Positions 35,301 through 39,293 of a stretch of DNA of 39,293 nt are shown here, in pieces. This stretch comes from an uncultured Bacteroidales bacterium (lineage in GTDB: Bacteria; Bacteroidota; Bacteroidia; Bacteroidales; UBA932). The position numbers and the translations under genes were made by a program. The number at the start of each line of letters is the position of its first letter. The first letter of the stretch is position 1. The stretch is taken from positions 1 to 39,293 of the forward strand of contig ONLD01000012.1 in the NCBI GenBank assembly GCA_900318565.1, in the 5' to 3' direction. The notes under the pieces were generated by a model. The model did not search any database and was not told where the DNA came from. It saw nothing but the letters and a program-made list of their open reading frames with translations.

Positions 35301-35522
35301 GTGAGCTATTATTCTGGCGGATATACAATTCTGGACGCGCAGTTCTTAGCGATAGCGGTCTGGGCTGGTTTCGATATATACCCTTGGTCATACGCACGAT
35401 GGATAGGTCTGCCTGTCAGACCTGTCAAGGGAAGCGGCATTGCCAAAGGCGCCGCTGCGCCCGCAAGGCAGTCACCGGCAAGACGGAGCCAAGGCAAGGC
35501 CGCAATCAAGCTTCATCGCTAG
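32361..35522 (+). CDS. surface lipoprotein with five Big_2-like and three FISUMP domains
   Basis: A 1053-residue predicted lipoprotein. I use the ATG at 32361, which begins a lipoprotein signal (Cys19 in LAVGC). Domains by approximate residue: Big_2/Ig-like 27-106, 116-194 and 203-288; FISUMP domain 292-465 (VDLGLPSGVKWADRNVGA ... WRTPAMSELREL ... GLSVRAVKG); Big_2-like 470-550; FISUMP 555-730; Big_2-like 735-815; FISUMP 820-1020; then a basic Ala/Arg/Lys-rich tail of about 25 residues. FISUMP domains (found first in Fibrobacter) are common in surface proteins of Bacteroidales; their ligand is not established. Repetition and Ig-like spacers suggest a stalked adhesion or binding protein. It converges with the GH89 gene and overlaps it by 17 bp. 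It has its own promoter with almost no leader. Confidence 0.82.
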   Translation: MKRLFYILAFALAVLAVGCTPKEKEVAVSGVSVSPTSMSLDVGQSAILTANVEPSDATDKSVKWSSSDNGVASVNDGTVVAVSPGSATITVTTVSGGKTATCSVTVKKKGDDTPVLKGISVSPESAELEIGATLALSVTFDPESAADSNLKWESSNEAVATVKDGTVSAVSSGEAIISVSTSDGKFSASCSISVREKKEPVKATEIKLSKYHIELKEGENSEAVKVTVSPADADDKSFTVESSAPDIAVASKTSDDSFTVKGISGGQAEITISSPDGPSDKLSVKVIPGLKEVDLGLPSGVKWADRNVGAVSPEDFGYYTAWGETKSKEDYSVKSYTFGNPPSKYNDTDKKVYLDSADDAATATYGNGWRTPAMSELRELIEKCDWTWTYQNEISGYKVTGPNGNSIFLPAGGQKEDASAHYPGERGYYQTLEKAHMFYFTSTKSAVEHNPSYYLGLSVRAVKGDYVRVTSLKLDVTSIENIGPAKARIRATVQPSNASDKLIVWNSSDEKVATVDQEGNVTILKKGLAAISAECSGFTAACEIISAYSWTEPQKVDLGLPSGNLWASCNLGAYTPGEPGAYFAWGETEPKGVFTIDNYKFRSSTKYQYQKLPDVLKPEDDAAHVKLGGKWRIPTTVDVLELARECKVQEVTTPAPGVLVTGPNGNTIFMPFAGYYNYSIIDRYYLYNWTSCYGTDKNKNRGRIWAEKLNFYNLNLYLGATIRPVWADPYPSITSLELDRHEITAGVGEKVQLNVNTTPSGMKANQFVWESVSPDVATVDENGLVTILRPAPVTITVSTPGFGLSDSVTISPEYDYSQPEEIDLGLPSGLKWASRNLGAPSPRDYGAYFAWGETKPKWAFEPDNYKWGDCTDESKITKYNNSDGKLWLDKEDDAASVILGGEWRTPTTAEIQELVDGCDWKYYYTDASEDEVYFEGVSKKNKNRIIFPASGGIVGNTTDGLMNFSYTWSSDVGTSNYVLEVSYYSGGYTILDAQFLAIAVWAGFDIYPWSYARWIGLPVRPVKGSGIAKGAAAPARQSPARRSQGKAAIKLHR

Positions 35523-37680
35523 GAGACCATTTGAGATATAACTCATAGACAAGCGCTGTGCTCAGGGGCGAAGGGCGGGAGGAAAAAGATCCTCGGAGCC
35601 CTTCGCCCCAGTCTTTTTCAAATGCCTTCACCCCTTCGAGCCAGCCTTCATACCAGCCCTCCACATCTCCGGAGAGAACTGCCTGCAGGGAGGCTTCGAA
35701 AAAAGACTTCCAGCGCGGCAGGGAGTATGTGCCCAGAAGGCCGTTCCACTCCCGCCCGGCATAGTCATTGAGTGTCATCCCCGCATCGCTCCAGGTAGTG
35801 ATGATGTTGCGGGCGTTACGCTCGAAATAGTCGGCCTCGGCTTCATCCGCGCCCCAGTCCCTGGCGTCGGCGATCCATTTGCCCGCAAGGAAGCAGCTCT
35901 GCGTGGCGGTGAGGCTGTCCATATCCGAGATAAGTTCCAGCATCGTAGCAGCTTCCCTGCGCATTGCTGCGGCATCCTTGGCAGAATAAGCGGCAGTCCA
36001 GCGGTCGAAGGTCTTCGTGCACAAATTGCCCAGCCACTGCCGGCAGAGGTTCGCGATGTCGAATTCGTATGCCTTCCCCATCCCGTCGGCTTCCAGCATC
36101 AGGCCGAGGGCCCGGCGCAAGGCAGCATTGTCGTAACGCAGGCGGGGATACGTATGAGTGCTCGGCTTGCCTATGTATGGGCGCATATTTGCGGCTGACC
36201 CGAGAAAAGACCCGGAGTTCCACACGTACACGCTGTCCCGAAGCAGTTTCCAGGCCTCACGCTGCTGCGCGTTCTCGCCCCCAAGGCGTCTGTCTGCATA
36301 GCGCGCAATCCAGTCGCACTCCGGCAGATCCCAAGCCTGCTCAAGCACGTATTCATACATTATCGGGTTGCAGTCGAAGCCCTCCAGCGTGGATCCGATG
36401 CCGCTGAAATTGGCGCCGCCCTCCCTGAATGTGCCGTCTATTCGCTCAGCGGTCCGCGAGAAAGGGCCGGCGAGGAAGGTATTGCCGCCGAAATTGCCCA
36501 GGTAGCACCATATATACGGCACCCCGTAGAAGCTTTCTGTGCGCCGCCACACTTCCTCCTTCTCGCAGAAGTAGTCGAGAATGAGCTGCCTGTCGGCAGG
36601 GACCGCGCCCAGGTATGCCTCCACGCTCTCCGGCGTCCATTTATTCCGGTCGTAATAGAACATCCAGCCCATCTGCAGCCACACGGCCTGCGGATCCGCA
36701 GCAGCAAGGGTCTCATAGACTCTCCCGCTGACGTGCGCGAGGTACTCGGGGTCCCAGCTCGGGGAGTCCACCTCGTTGAAGATGTCCAGCCCGTAGATGT
36801 GCGAGCTGCCGTAATAGCGCTTCTGCAGGGCCAGGAAGCGCTTCTGTATCTGTGCATAAAGATCGCTCAACGGGTCAAGGAACAGGCATCGGTACTCGTC
36901 CGGATATCCGCCCCACTTGCCCAGGGTATCGATGGGGGCTTCGGGATGCAGGCGCACCAGGCCTTCGGGCACGTGGCCTGCGAAGGCCGGAAGCACGGGG
37001 CTCATATTGAGCGAGCGCTCGCGCCCCACGATTTTCTGCTGGAGCTTCAGCTGGGAGTCCAGCCAGCTTTTCGGCAGCGGGCCTCCCCAGTGGTCTATGT
37101 TCTGCATACGGTGCCAGGGCAGGTGCGCGGGCCCGGTGAAATAAGAACGCACCTCCTCGTCGGAGAGGCCCATTTCAGTCCAGAGTTTGTACCAGATGCT
37201 TTCCTGCCCGGTTATAGCGAGCGGGAGGTTTACCCCGTTGAGCGCCATCCAGTCTATGCACCTCTCCCAGTCTTCCCACTTCCACCAGGGCATAGTGTAG
37301 CCGAAAGTGCAATAGTTGAGGAAGAAACGCTTGTCCACTTTCGCCCCGGCCCGTACGGGCTCAGGCACCGGCGGAAGGTGCTCAGGCAGCACAGGAGTGC
37401 CGCAGGAGCGGTCCCAGCCATAGTCCACATTGCAGTAATATTTCAGGTAATAGTTAAGTCCCACGGCCATAGAAAGGGCATTATTGCCTTCTATACGCAC
37501 TTTGTCGCCGCTCTGCGACAAGCGGAAATAATCGGAATCGGCCGGGGCGCAGTCAAAGATGAACTTATCGGCGCTTCCGGGCACCACGCGCCCGGCCAAA
37601 GCCTGCGCACTGCGCACATTCGGATCGGAGCAAGACAAAATGGCCAGCAAGGAAAAGACCAGGACTATAGTATTCTTCAT
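35506..37680 (-). CDS. alpha-N-acetylglucosaminidase (GH89) lipoprotein
   Basis: A 724-residue GH89 enzyme, like human NAGLU, removing terminal alpha-linked N-acetylglucosamine from heparan-type or mucin glycans. A lipoprotein signal (LLAILSCS, Cys17) anchors it to a membrane. The N-terminal alpha/beta domain (20-110), the (beta/alpha)8 barrel and the C-terminal helical domain are all present. The two catalytic glutamates are likely Glu303 (DIFNEVDSPSW) and Glu433 (GIGSTLEGFDCNP); their 130-residue spacing equals that of human Glu316 and Glu446. A gut bacterium would use it to degrade host mucin glycans. It is transcribed alone from a perfect -7 box, divergently from the MFS transporter gene, which might import a released sugar (inference). 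Confidence 0.95.
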   Translation of the reverse strand: MKNTIVLVFSLLAILSCSDPNVRSAQALAGRVVPGSADKFIFDCAPADSDYFRLSQSGDKVRIEGNNALSMAVGLNYYLKYYCNVDYGWDRSCGTPVLPEHLPPVPEPVRAGAKVDKRFFLNYCTFGYTMPWWKWEDWERCIDWMALNGVNLPLAITGQESIWYKLWTEMGLSDEEVRSYFTGPAHLPWHRMQNIDHWGGPLPKSWLDSQLKLQQKIVGRERSLNMSPVLPAFAGHVPEGLVRLHPEAPIDTLGKWGGYPDEYRCLFLDPLSDLYAQIQKRFLALQKRYYGSSHIYGLDIFNEVDSPSWDPEYLAHVSGRVYETLAAADPQAVWLQMGWMFYYDRNKWTPESVEAYLGAVPADRQLILDYFCEKEEVWRRTESFYGVPYIWCYLGNFGGNTFLAGPFSRTAERIDGTFREGGANFSGIGSTLEGFDCNPIMYEYVLEQAWDLPECDWIARYADRRLGGENAQQREAWKLLRDSVYVWNSGSFLGSAANMRPYIGKPSTHTYPRLRYDNAALRRALGLMLEADGMGKAYEFDIANLCRQWLGNLCTKTFDRWTAAYSAKDAAAMRREAATMLELISDMDSLTATQSCFLAGKWIADARDWGADEAEADYFERNARNIITTWSDAGMTLNDYAGREWNGLLGTYSLPRWKSFFEASLQAVLSGDVEGWYEGWLEGVKAFEKDWGEGLRGSFSSRPSPLSTALVYELYLKWSPSDEA

Positions 37681-37699
37681 TTTTTTGTATATTTACCCG

Positions 37700-37707
37700 C
37701 AAATTTA
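37700..37707 (-). promoter_or_regulatory. -7 box of the GH89 gene
   Basis: TAAATTTG on the minus strand, a perfect TAnnTTTG. It leaves a 19-base leader, A-rich towards the ATG (ATATACAAAAAA), which is typical of Bacteroidota ribosome recruitment without a Shine-Dalgarno site. No -33 TTTG is seen. Confidence 0.55.
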
Positions 37708-37765
37708 CAAGAATATTTTTTCGCCTGTACCTGCAGGCTGCTTGAAAACGAAGTTTTAAACCGTT

Positions 37766-39133
37766 ATGGCAGAAAAGATAGTTAAATTGATGAACGACTC
37801 TCCGCTGGCGCGGTGGGCCGTACTGGTGCTCGTGGCACTGATGATGTTCTTTGCGTATATGTTCGTGGACGTGATGAGTCCGCTTAAATCCCTCGTGGAA
37901 AGCGACTTGGGCTGGAACAGCAGCGTCTTCGGCAAATATGCGGCATCCGAGTATATCCTCAACGTCTGCGGCTTCCTGATTATCGCGGGAGTCATCCTCG
38001 ACAAACTTGGAGTGCGGTTCTCCGGCGTGCTGTCCGCAGGGCTTATGGTGGCCGGCGCCGCCATCAAGTTCGTCGGCATCAGCGACTGGTTCCAGACCAC
38101 GGGCTTCGCCCAGTGGCTCGGCAGCTGGTGGGTGGAGATGCCCGCAAGCGCCAAGATGGCGTCGCTGGGCTTTATGATTTTCGGCTGCGGCTGCGAAATG
38201 GAAGGCACCAACGTCTCCAAGATTCTCGCCAAGTGGTTCAAAGGCAAGGAGATGGCCCTCGCTATGGGACTTGAGATGGCAATCGCCCGCCTGGGCGTAT
38301 TCGCCGTGATGTGGATTGCCCCCATCATATCCAATGCTGCGGGCGGGAGCATCCTTGCTCCTCTCGGATTCTGCGGCGCTCTGCTGTGCATCGGTCTCAT
38401 CAACTTCATCATTTTCGGCGTGATGGACCGCAAGTTCGACAACCAGCTGGTTGCCGCCGGCCTCGCCACCGAGGAAAAGTCGCCCGAAGACGAGTTCCAC
38501 GTGAGCGACCTGGGCGCCATCTTCAAGAGCAAGATGTTCTGGATCGTGGCCTTGCTGTGCGTACTGTACTACAGCGCCATATTCCCCTTCCAGAGATATG
38601 CGCCCAACTTCCTGGAGGAGACTCTGGGCGTGGACGCTTCGACTGCCGCGCGCCTTTTCAGCTGCTTCCCCATCCTGGCTATGTGCCTCACTCCGCTCCT
38701 CGGCATCTTCCTTGACCGTGTGGGCAAGGGCGCCACGATGCTTATGCTGGGCTCCGTGATTATGATCGCCTGCCATCTGTGCTTCGCTTTCGTACTGCCG
38801 TTGTTCCCGTATAAGTGGTTCGCGGTGCTGCTGATCGTGGTGCTCGGAGTAAGCTTCTCGCTGGTGCCGGCGGCCCTGTGGCCGAGCGTGCCGAAGATTA
38901 TCGACGAGAAAATTCTGGGAAGCGCTTACTGCCTGATTTTCTGGGTACAGAACATCGGCCTCTGCCTCGTGCCTATGCTCATCGGCTCGCTGCGCCAGAG
39001 CACCGGAGGCTACACCGTGCCTATGATCGTGTTCTCCAGCTTCGGCTTGCTGGCGTTCATTTTCAGCCTCCTGCTGAAGAACGAAGACCGCCGCAAGAAC
39101 TACGGCCTCGAGCTGCCCAACATCAAGAAATAG
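37766..39133 (+). CDS. MFS transporter
   Basis: A 455-residue inner-membrane protein of the major facilitator superfamily with about 12 hydrophobic segments, starting at residue 17 (AVLVLVALMMFFAYMFVDVM) and ending with a charged cytoplasmic tail. The loop between the second and third segments holds DKLGVRFSG, a partial MFS motif A, and a matching one is DRVGKGATM in the second half. A cytoplasmic loop in the middle (DRKFDNQLVAAGLATEEKSPEDEFH) separates the two six-helix bundles. It resembles nitrate/sugar-phosphate/oxalate-like MFS groups, but the substrate is open. It is divergent from the GH89 gene (85-bp region); I found no convincing -7 box for it. Confidence 0.88.
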   Translation: MAEKIVKLMNDSPLARWAVLVLVALMMFFAYMFVDVMSPLKSLVESDLGWNSSVFGKYAASEYILNVCGFLIIAGVILDKLGVRFSGVLSAGLMVAGAAIKFVGISDWFQTTGFAQWLGSWWVEMPASAKMASLGFMIFGCGCEMEGTNVSKILAKWFKGKEMALAMGLEMAIARLGVFAVMWIAPIISNAAGGSILAPLGFCGALLCIGLINFIIFGVMDRKFDNQLVAAGLATEEKSPEDEFHVSDLGAIFKSKMFWIVALLCVLYYSAIFPFQRYAPNFLEETLGVDASTAARLFSCFPILAMCLTPLLGIFLDRVGKGATMLMLGSVIMIACHLCFAFVLPLFPYKWFAVLLIVVLGVSFSLVPAALWPSVPKIIDEKILGSAYCLIFWVQNIGLCLVPMLIGSLRQSTGGYTVPMIVFSSFGLLAFIFSLLLKNEDRRKNYGLELPNIKK

Positions 39134-39192
39134 GTTGGGCCGTGAGGCTAATTAATTGATTTTTAGCGTCTTATCCTACAAAGGGTGCCTGA

Positions 39193-39236
39193 TATCCGGC
39201 TCACCGGATAATTTCCGTGGGAAAGAGGTCTTTTTT
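39193..39236 (+). terminator. double hairpin with T-run, probable terminator of the MFS gene
   Basis: TATCCGG (39193-39199), loop CTCA and CCGGATA (39204-39210) form a perfect 7-bp stem. Next, TTTCC (39212-39216) and GGAAA (39220-39224) can form a second small hairpin, followed after a few bases by six T (39231-39236). It fits a rho-independent terminator about 60-100 bases past the MFS stop, though the T-run is offset from the strong stem. Confidence 0.45.
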
Positions 39237-39288
39237 AAGTGTCTGATTCCGTGTAAAGTTATAACTTTGCACACATGAAAAAGACCTC
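39225..39288. repeat. 11-bp inverted repeat around the last promoter and start codon
   Basis: GAGGTCTTTTT (39225-39235) is the exact reverse complement of AAAAAGACCTC (39278-39288), with 42 bp between. The right arm begins directly after the ATG at 39275. A transcript reading in from the MFS gene could fold and bury this start codon, while one from the internal promoter could not. Confidence 0.45.
39262..39269 (+). promoter_or_regulatory. -7 box of the last, truncated gene
   Basis: TAACTTTG, a perfect TAnnTTTG, with 5 bases before the ATG at 39275. A -33 TTTG is not clear. Confidence 0.5.
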
Positions 39289-39293
39289 AATTG
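39275..39293 (+). CDS. start of a further gene, cut by the window edge
   Basis: Only six codons are visible (M-K-K-T-S-I). The evidence for a gene is the perfect -7 box 5 bases upstream and the position after a probable terminator. Its ATG belongs to the only CATG found in the window. A mobile-element transposase is one option because of the inverted repeat around the start, but the sequence is too short to say. Confidence 0.45.

Noticed and set aside
37708..37765. A promoter for the MFS gene
   Set aside because: The region holds a T-run and a CCTGCAGG palindrome, but no box with more than 6 of 8 matches to TAnnTTTG at a sensible distance.
39134..39274. A TPP-like or other riboswitch before the last gene
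   Set aside because: Some bases (AAAGGGTGCC, CTGATA) recall thiamine riboswitches but the core motifs and their order do not fit; hairpins and a T-run suggest a terminator.
1..39293. Depletion of other palindromes (GATC, GTAC, CTAG, GGCC) like that of CATG
   Set aside because: All of these occur repeatedly; CTAG is rare, as in many bacteria. Only CATG is almost absent.
1..39293. CRISPR arrays, tRNA or rRNA genes, prophage
   Set aside because: No regularly spaced repeats, no cloverleaf or rRNA-like sequence in the few intergenic gaps, and no phage structural genes were seen.

Overview
The window looks like a chromosomal segment of a GC-rich gut-type Bacteroidales (phylum Bacteroidota). The evidence is a set of Bacteroidota promoters (TAnnTTTG boxes), absence of clear Shine-Dalgarno sites, a TonB-dependent receptor paired with a DUF4249 lipoprotein, a DUF3244-type secreted protein, lipoproteins with FISUMP and Big_2 domains, GH89 and GH13 glycoside hydrolases, and a class of lipobox-TPR-membrane-HTH regulators. 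I cannot fix the genus. No rRNA, tRNA or CRISPR array was seen.

Layout. (1) 137-4014, minus: an AT-richer three-gene operon for secreted proteins (DUF3244-like protein, large alpha/beta-hydrolase lipase/esterase, small lipoprotein). (2) 4265-5887, plus: a TPR membrane regulator, whose stop codon abuts that of the next minus-strand gene. (3) 19287-5888, minus: a long tightly packed run with a pRiA4b ORF-3-like acidic-tailed protein, a LuxR-type TPR lipoprotein regulator, DUF1015, RecQ, DnaG, MetRS, a histidine phosphatase, an endonuclease/exonuclease/phosphatase-fold protein and a secreted protein of unknown function; most junctions overlap or are under 11 bp. (4) 19347-26202, plus: YigZ, then SerC-SerA (serine synthesis) fused without gaps to a TonB-dependent receptor, DUF4249 lipoprotein and arginase. 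(5) 29802-26189, minus: RecJ and a secreted GH13 amylase-like enzyme. (6) 29844-32307, plus: LysRS and a TrmH/SpoU methyltransferase, the latter carrying an in-frame inserted palindromic element. (7) 32361-35522, plus: a 1053-residue surface lipoprotein; 37680-35506, minus: an alpha-N-acetylglucosaminidase (GH89) lipoprotein; 37766-39133, plus: an MFS transporter; then the first codons of a further gene at the right edge.

How it fits together. Housekeeping replication, repair and translation genes (dnaG, recQ, recJ, metG, lysS) are mixed with host-glycan and surface functions, which is usual for gut Bacteroidales. Gene packing is extreme: the convergent pairs abut or overlap and the recJ-lysS divergent promoter region is only 41 bp.

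The most striking signal is not a gene. The tetranucleotide CATG is essentially absent: reading every line I found a single copy in 39.3 kb, at 39274-39277, where I would expect of the order of 100-150. Met codons almost never follow a C-ending codon although the genome otherwise strongly prefers C-ending codons. This suggests long-term selection against CATG, for example by a restriction or other recognition system elsewhere in the genome. Other points of interest are the 120-bp palindromic insertion in the TrmH gene, a 12-bp perfect stem-loop (two NotI-like octamers) at the start of the TonB receptor gene, several promoters placed so close to the ATG that the mRNAs should be leaderless, and a Cys-rich insertion in DUF1015.
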